NCBI GenBank assembly: GCA_910583725.1
Contig: CAJTXZ010000005.1
Location: 1-64,000 of the forward strand
Length of the DNA: 64,000 nt
Origin: an uncultured Vampirovibrio sp.
Lineage (GTDB): Bacteria > Cyanobacteriota > Vampirovibrionia > Gastranaerophilales > Gastranaerophilaceae
Direction of reading: 5' to 3'
In this document: piece after piece, positions 43,950-52,947 of the stretch
Layout of the letters: each line of letters begins with the position of its first letter
Position numbering within the stretch: position 1 is the stretch's first letter
Notes under the pieces: model-generated
Databases searched by the model: none
What the model was told of the DNA's origin: nothing
Seen by the model: the letters and a program-made list of their open reading frames with translations, nothing else
Made by a program: the position numbers and the translations under genes

Positions 43950-45335
43950 TTATCGGTCTATTTCTTCCTTTAATTTGTATGCAGCAGTTAAAAGCGGGTC
44001 AATCGTTGAAGAAAATGCCGGAGAATATGTTAAATCAAGGTGTAAAAATTCTTGCACGGTCAAATTCGCTCTTAATGCTGATGTTACAGTGTAAATCCTC
44101 TTATCGGCATCGCCAACGCCGACTGCCTGTGCACCTAAAAGCTCGCCTGTTCTTTTGTCTGCTACAAGTTTTACCGTGATACTGTTTGAGTCCGGCATAT
44201 ACCCGGGTTTATCTCTTTTTGTTATGGTTGCTGCAATTGGTTCTATATTTGTATGTTTTGCATACAACTTGGCCTTTGTTTCAGTAAGGCCTGTTGTTGA
44301 CATTGAAAAATCAAAATAACTTGTCACAGCAGAGCCTAAAATCCCGTCAAATGCTTCATAGACCCCTGTCGTATCAGTATTTAGATTTATTCCTACAACC
44401 CTTCCCTGCTTATTTGCAATTGTGCCAAGCGCTGCAAACATGGGTTTTTTGGTAATGAGGCAATTTTCTTCAGTACAGTCTCCTGCTGCCCAAATATGTT
44501 CAATATTTGTGCGCATTCTATTATCTGTCTTAATGGCACCCGTTATCCCGATTTCAACCCCAGCTTCTTTAGCAAGTTCCGTATTTGGAATAACTCCTGC
44601 TGCGATGACGCAAAAGTCCGCATGTAATACCTTTCCTGTGCCTGTTACAGCCCCTTCAAATTCTTTTGTGCCAATGAATTCTATGATTTCATCATTCATT
44701 ACAAAATCAACCAGATTTCCATCCCTCTGTGTTATGTAATCCTTAATCATAGTGCTGATTTCAGGGTCAAACTGCGACATTATATCTTTGTTTCTTTCAA
44801 CTACAGTTACCTTTAGTCCGTTTTTCACAAAGGCTTCAAGTATTTCTATTGCAATATATCCGCCTCCAAGAATAATGACACTTTTGGAATTTTCCATCTT
44901 TTCTCTGATTTTTATTCCATCTTCAAGCACCTTTAATTGAAAAATATTTTCAAGATTAATATTTTTTATTTTTGGTATATATGGTCTAGAGCCAACGCAT
45001 AAAACTAATTCATCATACTCCACCCTTTTTGTTTCACCAATTCCATTGTTTATTGTATTAAAAACAACCACCTTTTCATCAGGTAAAATCTGTGTGCATT
45101 TATGGTTTAAAAACACATCTATTCCCTGTTTTTTAAAATCCTCAGGAGTTCTTACAATCAGGTTTTGATAGGATGGAACAGCTCCTTTAATGTAATATGG
45201 CATACCGCATGCAGAATATGAGACCATATTCTCCATCGTATATAGTTCAATCTTATTTTCAGGGTTTACTCTTTTTGCCTTTGCTGCGGTTTTTGGCCCT
45301 GCAGCACAGCCGCCTACAATAACAATTTTTTTCAT
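43950..45335 (-). CDS. CoA-disulfide reductase / NADH oxidase family flavoprotein
   Basis: 461 residues, single-cysteine member of the pyridine nucleotide-disulfide oxidoreductases. FAD motif IVIVGGCAAGPKTAAKA, redox Cys43 in YSACGMPYY, NAD(P)H motif VIILGGGYIAIEIL and AAGDCTE for FAD. Members reduce CoA disulfide, polysulfide, O2 or peroxide; a role in oxygen or sulfur defence of an anaerobe is reasonable but substrate is not decided by sequence. No rhodanese domain is fused. It converges on nadC with seven bases between stops. Confidence 0.85.
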   Translation of the reverse strand: MKKIVIVGGCAAGPKTAAKAKRVNPENKIELYTMENMVSYSACGMPYYIKGAVPSYQNLIVRTPEDFKKQGIDVFLNHKCTQILPDEKVVVFNTINNGIGETKRVEYDELVLCVGSRPYIPKIKNINLENIFQLKVLEDGIKIREKMENSKSVIILGGGYIAIEILEAFVKNGLKVTVVERNKDIMSQFDPEISTMIKDYITQRDGNLVDFVMNDEIIEFIGTKEFEGAVTGTGKVLHADFCVIAAGVIPNTELAKEAGVEIGITGAIKTDNRMRTNIEHIWAAGDCTEENCLITKKPMFAALGTIANKQGRVVGINLNTDTTGVYEAFDGILGSAVTSYFDFSMSTTGLTETKAKLYAKHTNIEPIAATITKRDKPGYMPDSNSITVKLVADKRTGELLGAQAVGVGDADKRIYTVTSALRANLTVQEFLHLDLTYSPAFSSTIDPLLTAAYKLKEEIDR

Positions 45336-45367
45336 GATAAATTTAGGATAATAAAGGAGAAAACATT

Positions 45368-45931
45368 TTGCATGTGACAGGCGGGCAATTTAAAGGAAGA
45401 ATAATAAAAACCCCATCAGGCTATGGCTCTATGCCAAGGCCCACGCTTTCTGTTGTAAGAGAAAGTGTTTTTAATATTTTGGGCTCTTATTTTAAAGATT
45501 TTTCTTCCCTTTCTTTTCTTGATATGTTTGCAGGCTCCGGCATTATGGCTCTTGAGGCGTATTCTAGAAGTTTTAAAAAAGTTTTTGCAATAGAAAAAGA
45601 TGCAAAAGTTTTTTATAGTATTAAAGAAATATATTCAGGACTTGAGGCGGATATAAACCTTGTAAAAGCAGATTCCCTGAAAATAACCGCCAAGCTTGAT
45701 GAAGATTTTGATGTAATTTATATTGACCCGCCCTGGAATTTTGACTATGAGCCAATTTTAAATTGTGCAGTTAAAAAACTTAAAAAAGACGGTATTCTTA
45801 TTGTTGAATCAGACAAAACTCGCATTAAAAAAGGGGCAAAAATATCCTGTCAAATTAATGACACAGAAATTTTGCCCTTTAAAGAAAAGATTTATGGTCG
45901 TTGCAAGTTAGATTTTATAAAGTTTTCATAG
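45368..45931 (+). CDS. rsmD: 16S rRNA (guanine-N2) methyltransferase RsmD
   Basis: 187 residues, TTG start with AAGGAG eight to nine bases upstream. N-terminus VTGGQFKGRIIKTP and RPTLSVVRESVFNIL, SAM motif FLDMFAGSGIMALEAYSR, catalytic motif IYIDPPWNF. It methylates G966 of 16S rRNA in the 30S subunit. The usual neighbour coaD is not next to it. Confidence 0.92.
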   Translation: MHVTGGQFKGRIIKTPSGYGSMPRPTLSVVRESVFNILGSYFKDFSSLSFLDMFAGSGIMALEAYSRSFKKVFAIEKDAKVFYSIKEIYSGLEADINLVKADSLKITAKLDEDFDVIYIDPPWNFDYEPILNCAVKKLKKDGILIVESDKTRIKKGAKISCQINDTEILPFKEKIYGRCKLDFIKFS

Positions 45932-45992
45932 GCCCGCAGGTAAAATAAATATTATTCTATAGGTCGTTACTTAGTATTTAATTTAAGAAATA

Positions 45993-46517
45993 TTAAGATT
46001 CTTTTTCAATCTCTTTATCGGCAGATGTCTCATAGAAAATGCTTAAACCCTTTACCGTATGTTTTGGAAAATTATCCTTCATTTCATCAATTTCTTGGTC
46101 TATTCCAAATGCAGCAATTTCCTGATTTGTCACCTTCCCATCGCCATTGGTGTCAATTTCTGAAAAATTATTCAACACAGTCTCTAAAAGACTTGTGGAT
46201 GAGCCGTATGAAGTATAGCAGAGCTCGCACAATTGCTGATAAGTTAAACCGCCGTTTGACATATTTGTAGTGTATGCCTGAAGCTCTTCTTTGGAAATTA
46301 TCCCGTCGCCGTCTTTATCTATTTTGCCAAAATTTGTTGTTAAATAATTTGTAAATGCGTAGTTTAATTTTGTTTTATCAACATCCTCTGACGGATTTGT
46401 TATATTTTCAAGCGTAAGCCCTTTACCTGTGTTTCCTGTCATTAAATAAGCATAGTTGCTAACCAGGCCGTTTATTGCCTGTGTAAAAAGTGATGCACCG
46501 TTTAATCTGTTTGCCAT
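45993..46517 (-). CDS. EF-hand calcium-binding protein
   Basis: 174 residues. Two canonical EF-hand loops are visible: DKDGDGIISKEE (about 67-78) and DTNGDGKVTNQE (about 127-138), both with Asp at 1, 3/5 positions, Gly at 6 and Glu at 12. The spacing suggests calcium binding by a helical protein. The N-terminal 60 residues are not similar to anything I recognise; there is no classical signal peptide. It stands alone. Bacterial EF-hand proteins of this size may be calcium buffers or surface-associated. Confidence 0.8.
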   Translation of the reverse strand: MANRLNGASLFTQAINGLVSNYAYLMTGNTGKGLTLENITNPSEDVDKTKLNYAFTNYLTTNFGKIDKDGDGIISKEELQAYTTNMSNGGLTYQQLCELCYTSYGSSTSLLETVLNNFSEIDTNGDGKVTNQEIAAFGIDQEIDEMKDNFPKHTVKGLSIFYETSADKEIEKES

Positions 46518-46709
46518 TTTGAAATTTCCTAAAATCTAACCTGAATGATAACCTGATATTAGTTTAATGATTAATCTAAAAAAGCAACACATATAAATAA
46601 ATGATTATATTTTCTAAAATTTTTCCTTTTTATATTAAAATAACTCTTGTTAATAAACACGGATATATGCAGTATCTAAAAAATGTAAAAACAAAACATC
46701 GGGAAATTA

Positions 46710-47604
46710 TTGGTGAAATATACATTGCAAATAAATAACAACATACTTGGCGGTCATATTGCTGCCCTTGTTACAATACTCATATGGGGATTAACATTTG
46801 TTTCAACAAAAATCCTGCTTCAATACTTTATGCCTGTTGAGATTTTGTTTATCCGCTTTATTATTGGCTATTTAGCACTTTGCGCTATTTGTCCTAAATA
46901 TTTTAAATTCTTCCCACCAAAAAGAGAAAAATTCTTTGCATTAGCAGGTTTTCTTGGAATTTGCCTTTATTATCTTCTTGAAAACATTGCACTAAAATAT
47001 ACCCTTGCCTCAAATTGCGGTGTCATAATGTCTGTCACCCCTTTTGTTACGGCAATTTTAAGCAGACTTTTTACTAAAACAAAAGAAAAATTAACAAAAT
47101 ATTTTATAATAGGTTTTATCATTGCAATGATTGGGATTTCGCTCATTTGCCTTAATGGTGCAAAGTTCGAACTAAACCCTTTAGGTGATATACTGGCACT
47201 TTGCGCCACAGTTGTATGGGGTTTATATTCTATTGTCTCCAAAAAAAATTGCAAGCTATCACTACCCCTTAATTGTCTCCATTAGAAAAACTTTCTTTTA
47301 TGGTATTTTGTTTATTATCCCTGCCATTTTCTTGTTCAATGCAGGTTTGAATCTTTCCCCACTTGCAAGCCCGCTTGTTTTGGGTAATATTTTGTTCCTT
47401 GGGCTTGGGGCATCGGCACTTTGCTTTGTCACCTGGAATTATGCGCTAAAAAACATAGGTATTGTTAAAACAAGCGTTTATCTCTATCTTGTTCCTGTTC
47501 TAACAGTAGTTTCTGCAAGCATTATTTTAAGAGAACCGTTTACATCCTATATTGTCTTTGGAACATTCTTAACAATTCTGGGATTATTTATATCTAAAAA
47601 ATAA
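46710..47604 (+). CDS. EamA/DMT-family transporter, frameshifted at an A8 tract
   Basis: Two overlapping frames together give one ~297-residue, ten-helix drug/metabolite transporter. The first half (HIAALVTILIWGLTFVSTKIL ... GDILALCATVVWGLYSIVSKK) is a full EamA repeat. At eight A (47241-47248) the frame breaks and stops at 47285. The second EamA repeat continues in the other frame (SYHYPLIVSIRKTFFYG ... TVVSASIILREPFT) to 47604. Seven A would restore it. It is a pseudogene, a slippage-rescued gene or an assembly error. The start is TTG 46710 or GTG 46713. Substrate unknown. Confidence 0.8.
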
Positions 47605-47613
47605 ATAATCCCA
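47579..47613 (+). terminator. Hairpin overlapping the end of the EamA gene
   Basis: A perfect 12-bp inverted repeat (TGGGATTATTTA at 47579-47590, TAAATAATCCCA at 47602-47613) includes the transporter's stop codon. It lies between convergent genes and may end both transcripts. Confidence 0.5.
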
Positions 47614-47643
47614 AACATTTAAATATTTAATTTATAGCAACGA

Positions 47644-49104
47644 TTACAATTCTGCTAGTTTTTTATTAAATCCCGTCTCTTTTTCAAAATTGTACGCGCT
47701 TCTTAACAATGGTTCTTCCTGTAATACCTGGCTTATAAGCTGCATTCCGATAGGCATTCCATCCTTATCAAAGCCTGACGGTATACTTATTGCGGGCGCT
47801 CCTGTTAAGTTAGCGCAAATTGTACCTATGTCTGTTAAATACATTTTTAACGGGTCTTCGTTTCTGGAACCTATATCAAATGCCGTTGTGGGGCAGGTTG
47901 GGCTGATTAAAACATCAACATCCTTAAACACTCTGTCAAAATCATCCTTAATTAAGCGTCTTAACTGTTGTGCTTTTTTATAATATGCATCATAATAACC
48001 GCTTGATAAAGCGTATGTGCCAAGCATTATGCGCCTTTTAACTTCATCGCCGAAACCTTCTTTTCTGGTTTTTGTATACATTTCCATCAGGTTTTTAGCG
48101 TCACTTGTTCTGTGTCCGTATTTTACGCCGTCGAACCTTGCAAGGTTTGAGCTTGCCTCTGCTGTTGCAATGATATAATAAACGCCTATTGAATGTTTTA
48201 AGAGCGGTAATGAAACCTCTTTTACTGTTGCGCCAAGCTTTTCATAGATTTTAACGGCATTTTCGATTGATTTTTTAACGCAGTCTTCAACGCCATCTGC
48301 CATTAATTCTTTAATGACGCCAAATTTCATCCCTTTAATATCATTCTTAAAAGTTTTTGAAATATCACCAACCGGCATATTTAAAGATGTTGAATCTTTT
48401 TCATCATACCCTGCAATTGTTTCATACAGATTAACAACATCTTCAATGCACCTTCCAAAGGGGCCTATTTGGTCTAATGATGAAGCAAAAGCGATTAAAC
48501 CATACCTTGAAACCCTTCCATATGTGGGTTTAAAGCCTGATATGCCGCAAAAACTGGCTGGAAGCCTGATAGAACCTCCTGTATCAGAGCCAAGCGAAAC
48601 ACAGGCTTCAAGTGCTGCAACAGAAGCTGCAGACCCGCCTGAGGAGCCGCCCGGCACCTTGTTTAAATTATAAGGGTTATGCACCTCTTTAAATGCAGAG
48701 TTTTCATTTGAAGAGCCCATTGCAAATTCATCTAAATTTGCCTTTCCTATAACAGGAACAAGGTTTTCCCTTAATTTCTTGCTAACAGTTGCATCATATG
48801 GAGAAGTAAAATTTTCTAAAATTTTACTTGATGCTGTTGTTTTATATCCTTTTAAATTAATATTATCTTTTAATGCTAAAGGAATGCCAGCCATCTTTGG
48901 CAGTTCTTCATTATTTGCAATCTTTTTATCAACATTTTTAGCGCATTCAATTGCATAGTCTTTTGTTAAAGAATTAAATGCACCGATTTTATTTTCAACT
49001 TCATCTATTCTTTTATATGCTGCCTCTGTAATTTCAACCGCTGAAACCTCTTTTGATAAAAGTGCTTTTCTTATTTCAACAGCTGTCTTTTTCAATAATT
49101 CCAT
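47644..49104 (-). CDS. gatA: Glutamyl-tRNA(Gln)/Asp-tRNA(Asn) amidotransferase subunit A
   Basis: 486 residues, amidase-signature enzyme. The Ser-cisSer-Lys triad is visible: Lys79 in PLALKDNI, the cis-Ser in GGSSGGSAASVAA and the nucleophile Ser in GSDTGGSIRLPAS. FCGISGFKPTYGRVSRYGLI and RIMLGTYALSSGYYDAYYKKA are GatA-specific. It releases ammonia from glutamine to amidate mischarged tRNA. gatB and gatC are not in the window, so the complex is encoded at separate loci. Confidence 0.95.
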   Translation of the reverse strand: MELLKKTAVEIRKALLSKEVSAVEITEAAYKRIDEVENKIGAFNSLTKDYAIECAKNVDKKIANNEELPKMAGIPLALKDNINLKGYKTTASSKILENFTSPYDATVSKKLRENLVPVIGKANLDEFAMGSSNENSAFKEVHNPYNLNKVPGGSSGGSAASVAALEACVSLGSDTGGSIRLPASFCGISGFKPTYGRVSRYGLIAFASSLDQIGPFGRCIEDVVNLYETIAGYDEKDSTSLNMPVGDISKTFKNDIKGMKFGVIKELMADGVEDCVKKSIENAVKIYEKLGATVKEVSLPLLKHSIGVYYIIATAEASSNLARFDGVKYGHRTSDAKNLMEMYTKTRKEGFGDEVKRRIMLGTYALSSGYYDAYYKKAQQLRRLIKDDFDRVFKDVDVLISPTCPTTAFDIGSRNEDPLKMYLTDIGTICANLTGAPAISIPSGFDKDGMPIGMQLISQVLQEEPLLRSAYNFEKETGFNKKLAEL

Positions 49105-49158
49105 TTAATTAAAACTCCCGTTTGAAACCTAATTATTTTCTTGGTGTAAAATTATTCT

Positions 49159-49530
49159 ATGTCAAACAAAATTAAAGGTAAATATGGAGAAGATATTGCC
49201 GTAAAATATCTTATTAAAAACGGTTGTAAAATCATTGAAAGAAACTATCATTTTTCAAGATACGGAGAAATTGATATAATAGCCCTTGATAAAAGCACTC
49301 TTTGTTTTATAGAAGTAAAAACAAGAAGTACTGAAAAATTTGGCACAGGCTTTGAAGCTGTTGATAAAACAAAGCTTTCTAAAATATTTAAATGTGCTCT
49401 TTCTTATCTTCCTGTGGCAAAAATACCTTACAAAAATTATAGAATAGATGCAATATCTATACTTTTAACAACAAACAAAGATGCAAAAGAACCTAAAATA
49501 ACACACATAAAAAATGTTGAGTTTTTGTAA
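49159..49530 (+). CDS. UPF0102/YraN family protein
   Basis: 123 residues with the family's endonuclease-like core: GEDIAVKYLIKNGCKII, RYGEIDIIALDKSTLCFIEVKTR (an E...D...ExK arrangement) and FEAVDKTKLSKI. The fold is PD-(D/E)XK nuclease-like, but a physiological role is not established. It is divergent from gatA with 54 bases between. Confidence 0.9.
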   Translation: MSNKIKGKYGEDIAVKYLIKNGCKIIERNYHFSRYGEIDIIALDKSTLCFIEVKTRSTEKFGTGFEAVDKTKLSKIFKCALSYLPVAKIPYKNYRIDAISILLTTNKDAKEPKITHIKNVEFL

Positions 49531-49652
49531 CAATTTTTAACAATAAATATAGGCAAATTTTTTATTTTTTGTGTTTTATATAAAGACCAAGATATAAATC
49601 CATCTATCATTAAAATAATGTTTCAAGCGCATCCTCTAAAAGGCTTTTACCT

Positions 49653-50957
49653 ATGATAACTTTTCCAAAATTTAATATTTATATTAAAAATAATTTTACA
49701 AAAATTAATAATACTAAAACTCATTCAGATTCTTTAAATTTCAATAATACAAATCTTGCGCCCTTGGCAATGGATACAGTAACATTTACCGGAAGACATA
49801 AGCGCAATCCTAACCCTTCTGCTTTTGACTTAGCAGATTCTGTTCTTGCTATGGTGCCATTGCGCGGAAAGACTAATGAGCAAATTAGAGCTGATAAAGC
49901 AATCTCTGATTATTCAGACAAGGCCAGCTTTAAGGTTGCAAAATCTTTGTATGATGACTTGGAATTTGCACACAACAGATTCAAAAGTGATATAAGCCAA
50001 ATCTTTAGCGGTATTCCGGTTTTAGAGGTTGGAAGCAGTCAGTTTTCAAACTTGTATGGACAAAATATTATAGATAATCTGGAGGCAGGCAAACCTATTT
50101 TGGCAATAACGGCCAGAAGAAAAAGCCCTGAATCAATAGCTGAAAAAATGAACGCCAAGGGTATTAAAAGCAAAAAGGCCGCAAAAGAGCGAATTACCGA
50201 TTTTTCGGGAATCAGAATTATTCTGCCTGGCAAAAATAAAAACGAAGGTAATTATGTGCTTGATAAATTGGCTAATGCCATTCGAAAAGGATGGATAAGT
50301 ATTTCAGAGATTGAAGTTTTCCATAACCCTGAGCTTAGGCCTGTATATAGATATGCGTATGCAAACGAGGCAAATCTTCATAAAGTTGAAACGGTCGCCA
50401 GAAAGCAAGGTGTAAAAGATTTTCGCCTTATTACAAAATCAACCGAATCCGGCTATCCCACAATTCATATGCTTGTTAATCTTCCCGGTAATATCAAAGG
50501 TGAATTGCAGATTATCAGTTTAAACGTGCTTGAACTAAAAGATATTGAGGATATGTGCTATAAGGTCTTAACAAATAAAAAACTTGATTCAAGATATTCT
50601 GATATAGAAGCACTACTCACGCAGGTGCGTGAAGATACACAGGAATATGCAGATTTTATGGAATATACAAGGCAGGCTTATGCTCTCGAACGCAAAAAAG
50701 AACTTGGTATGACTAAACAAGACACAACATTTTTAAATCTGCCAAAAGACAACCAAATACCAAAAGAACTTGATTTTAATAGTATTGCTCTTATGAAGAA
50801 AAATGCTAATGCTATATTCAGGTCACAAAAGTTTCGGGAGATGTTTAGTAAATATGTCGATGACAAATCAGTTGATTGCAATAGTTTATTTGAGGATATT
50901 ACAGTTCAAGAAGTTCAGCGTTTGTTAAACGAAGAATGCTATGGCTGGGTGCGCTGA
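49653..50957 (+). CDS. RelA/SpoT nucleotidyltransferase-domain protein with N-terminal VTFTG motif
   Basis: 434 residues. Residues about 95-310 match the alarmone-synthetase fold: R155-R-K-S158 (ATP/GTP binding), Asp183 in DFSGIRIIL (metal), Y268-x-x-x-H272 in ESGYPTIHMLV (the tyrosine that stacks on the acceptor guanine) and E284-L-Q286 in GELQI. No HD hydrolase, TGS or ACT domain is present, so it is not a housekeeping Rel protein. It could be a small alarmone synthetase or a ToxSAS-type toxin. The 50-residue Asn/Thr-rich leader carries VTFTG at 43-47, like ISFCG and PSFRG in other proteins here. No antitoxin gene is adjacent. The C-terminal 120 residues are helical. Confidence 0.72.
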   Translation: MITFPKFNIYIKNNFTKINNTKTHSDSLNFNNTNLAPLAMDTVTFTGRHKRNPNPSAFDLADSVLAMVPLRGKTNEQIRADKAISDYSDKASFKVAKSLYDDLEFAHNRFKSDISQIFSGIPVLEVGSSQFSNLYGQNIIDNLEAGKPILAITARRKSPESIAEKMNAKGIKSKKAAKERITDFSGIRIILPGKNKNEGNYVLDKLANAIRKGWISISEIEVFHNPELRPVYRYAYANEANLHKVETVARKQGVKDFRLITKSTESGYPTIHMLVNLPGNIKGELQIISLNVLELKDIEDMCYKVLTNKKLDSRYSDIEALLTQVREDTQEYADFMEYTRQAYALERKKELGMTKQDTTFLNLPKDNQIPKELDFNSIALMKKNANAIFRSQKFREMFSKYVDDKSVDCNSLFEDITVQEVQRLLNEECYGWVR

Positions 50958-50981
50958 CATTTTTACTTGAATATTCATTAT

Positions 50982-51018
50982 CTTTGTAGTACAAACTTAT
51001 TGTACTTAGTTCACAAAG
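50982..51018 (+). promoter_or_regulatory. Nested inverted repeat upstream of the kor operon
   Basis: AGTACAA (50988-50994) pairs with TTGTACT (51000-51006) over a 5-base loop. Outside them CTTTGT (50982-50987) faces ACAAAG (51013-51018). The right part, TTGTACTTAGTTCACAA, resembles a redox-repressor (Rex) operator with one good half-site. It ends 14 bases before the korA ATG. It is an operator or leader hairpin; which is inference. Confidence 0.35.
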
Positions 51019-51031
51019 TAAGGAATTAATA

Positions 51032-52135
51032 ATGGTTAAAAAACTTATCACAGAAGACACAAGGATGTTCTTAACCGGAAATGAAACCATTGCCTACGCT
51101 GCAAATGCTGCAGAAGCTGAGTTTATGTACGGTTATCCAATTACACCGCAAAACGAAATCATGCACACATGGTGCAAATTGCTTCCAAAAACAGAAGCTG
51201 GTTTCCTTCAAACTGAAGATGAAATCTCAGCCGGTTTTTCTACAATTGGCGGTATTTTAGCCGGTAAAAGAGCTTTTACTGCAACAGCAGGCCCGGGTAA
51301 TGTAATCATGCAGGATGCACAAAGCATGGCTGAAATGATGAGAATACCTTTTGTTTGCGCTGTAATGCAAAGAGGCGGACCTTCAACTGCTACAGTTATT
51401 TATGCTCAGCAGGAAACAAGATTAACATGTTTTGGCGGAAACGGTGAAGGCTTTAGAATAGTATATTCTACCGCAGGGCATCAGGATTTGTATGATTATA
51501 TGATTAAATCATTCAATACAGCATGGAAATACAGATTCCCAACCTTTATGCTTGCTGATGGCTACCAAGGTAAAATGAGAGAGCCTGTAACCCTTTACGA
51601 CCCAGCATCTCGTGGTATTAAAATGGAGCCAACCCCTGCTATTCTTAGAGCACCGGGCAAAATTGATGTTGATAGAAAAGCAAATCATATCAGAAACACA
51701 TTTAACCTTGAAGAAGAACTTATGGAAGTTCTTGATGGTTATCAGGCTGAATTTGACAGAATTGCTCCTGAAATTGAAGAATACCTTGAATATAAAGCAG
51801 AGGATGCTGAAATATTAATCATTGCTCACGGTATCGTTGCAAGGTCTGCAATGACAGCTGTTGATGAATTAAGAGCAAAAGGCATTAAGGCTGGCTTATT
51901 TAGGCCTATTACCTTAAGACCGCTTGCTGTTAAACCTTTAAGAGCTGCTGTTAGCCGCGCTAAACAGGTATTATTCACTGAATCTGCAAACGGACAGCTT
52001 GCCCAGATGGTTCTTGAAAAAATTTATGGTTTAACTACTCCATACTCAACATTATTCAAAATGGGTGTTGGTGTTACCGGTGATGATATTGTTCAAAAAG
52101 TTGAATCAATGATTAAAACCCCTGCTGCTGTTTAA
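51032..52135 (+). CDS. korA: 2-oxoacid:ferredoxin oxidoreductase, alpha subunit
   Basis: 367 residues. It has the pyrimidine-domain features of the family: GNETIAYAANAAEAEFMYGYPITPQNEIM, QTEDEISAGFSTIGGILAGKRAFTATAGPG and CAVMQRGGPSTATVIYAQQE, then the domain with LIIAHGIVARSAMTAVDELR. The complex oxidatively decarboxylates a 2-oxoacid to acyl-CoA and reduces ferredoxin, in the cytoplasm. The four genes are in order alpha, beta, gamma, delta. The 2-oxoglutarate and 2-oxoisovalerate types cannot be separated by eye; the sequence is near Vor/Kor. Confidence 0.9.
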   Translation: MVKKLITEDTRMFLTGNETIAYAANAAEAEFMYGYPITPQNEIMHTWCKLLPKTEAGFLQTEDEISAGFSTIGGILAGKRAFTATAGPGNVIMQDAQSMAEMMRIPFVCAVMQRGGPSTATVIYAQQETRLTCFGGNGEGFRIVYSTAGHQDLYDYMIKSFNTAWKYRFPTFMLADGYQGKMREPVTLYDPASRGIKMEPTPAILRAPGKIDVDRKANHIRNTFNLEEELMEVLDGYQAEFDRIAPEIEEYLEYKAEDAEILIIAHGIVARSAMTAVDELRAKGIKAGLFRPITLRPLAVKPLRAAVSRAKQVLFTESANGQLAQMVLEKIYGLTTPYSTLFKMGVGVTGDDIVQKVESMIKTPAAV

Positions 52136-52186
52136 TTTTGCAGGCCTAGTTTAAGTAATTAAAAAAAGATAAAAGAGGATAAATTA

Positions 52187-52942
52187 ATGGTACAAACACT
52201 TGATGTTACTCCGGATATAGCAAAGGCTCAGAATGCTGAAGCCGGCGCAAGCAAATTCTGTCCGGGTTGCGGTCATGGTATGATTTTGAAAACCTTAGCA
52301 CATACTATTGATGATTTAAATCTTCAGGAAAAGGCTGTTTTTGGCTGTGATATCGGCTGTTCGCTTCTTTCCTGGAATTATATGAACGTTGATACTGTTC
52401 AAACTCACCACGGCAGAACAACACCTGTTATTTACGGTGTTACAAGGGCAAACCCCGGTACGGTTGGTATTGCATATATGGGTGATGGCGGCGGCCTTGC
52501 AATTGGTTCTCAGCACCTTGTAAATGCTGCAGTGCGCTGTGAAAATATGCTTATCGTACTTGCAAACAATACAAACTATGGTATGACAGGCGGCCAAATG
52601 GCTCCTACTACAATGCCCGGCCAAAAAACTGAAACAACTCCATACGGAAGAGACTGCGAAGTAACAGGAAAACCTGCAAAAGGTGCTGAAATGGTTGCTT
52701 CAATAGTTGATCCTAACAAGGCTTATGTTGCAAGAGCTTCTGTTTCTAACTTAAGAAAATTGCGTCAAACATTTACAAAAGCACTAAAAAATGTTGAAAA
52801 AGGCGGATTTTCATTTGTTGAAGTTCTTTCCGTATGCCCTCTAAACTGGAGAACTAATAACGAAGGTACTTGGGACAGACTTAAAACCATGGAAGAATTC
52901 TTTGATGTTAAAGAGTTTGTTCAAAGAGAAGGATTGGAGTAA
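52187..52942 (+). CDS. korB: 2-oxoacid:ferredoxin oxidoreductase, beta subunit (TPP-binding)
   Basis: 251 residues. CPGCGHGMILK carries cluster/cofactor cysteines, GCDIGCSLLSWNYM and the TPP motif GDGGGLAIGSQHLVNAA...NTNYGMTGGQMAPTTMPG match the family. It binds thiamine diphosphate where the 2-oxoacid is attacked. It starts 51 bases after korA with AGAGGAT as ribosome binding site. Confidence 0.92.
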   Translation: MVQTLDVTPDIAKAQNAEAGASKFCPGCGHGMILKTLAHTIDDLNLQEKAVFGCDIGCSLLSWNYMNVDTVQTHHGRTTPVIYGVTRANPGTVGIAYMGDGGGLAIGSQHLVNAAVRCENMLIVLANNTNYGMTGGQMAPTTMPGQKTETTPYGRDCEVTGKPAKGAEMVASIVDPNKAYVARASVSNLRKLRQTFTKALKNVEKGGFSFVEVLSVCPLNWRTNNEGTWDRLKTMEEFFDVKEFVQREGLE

Positions 52943-52947
52943 AAATT

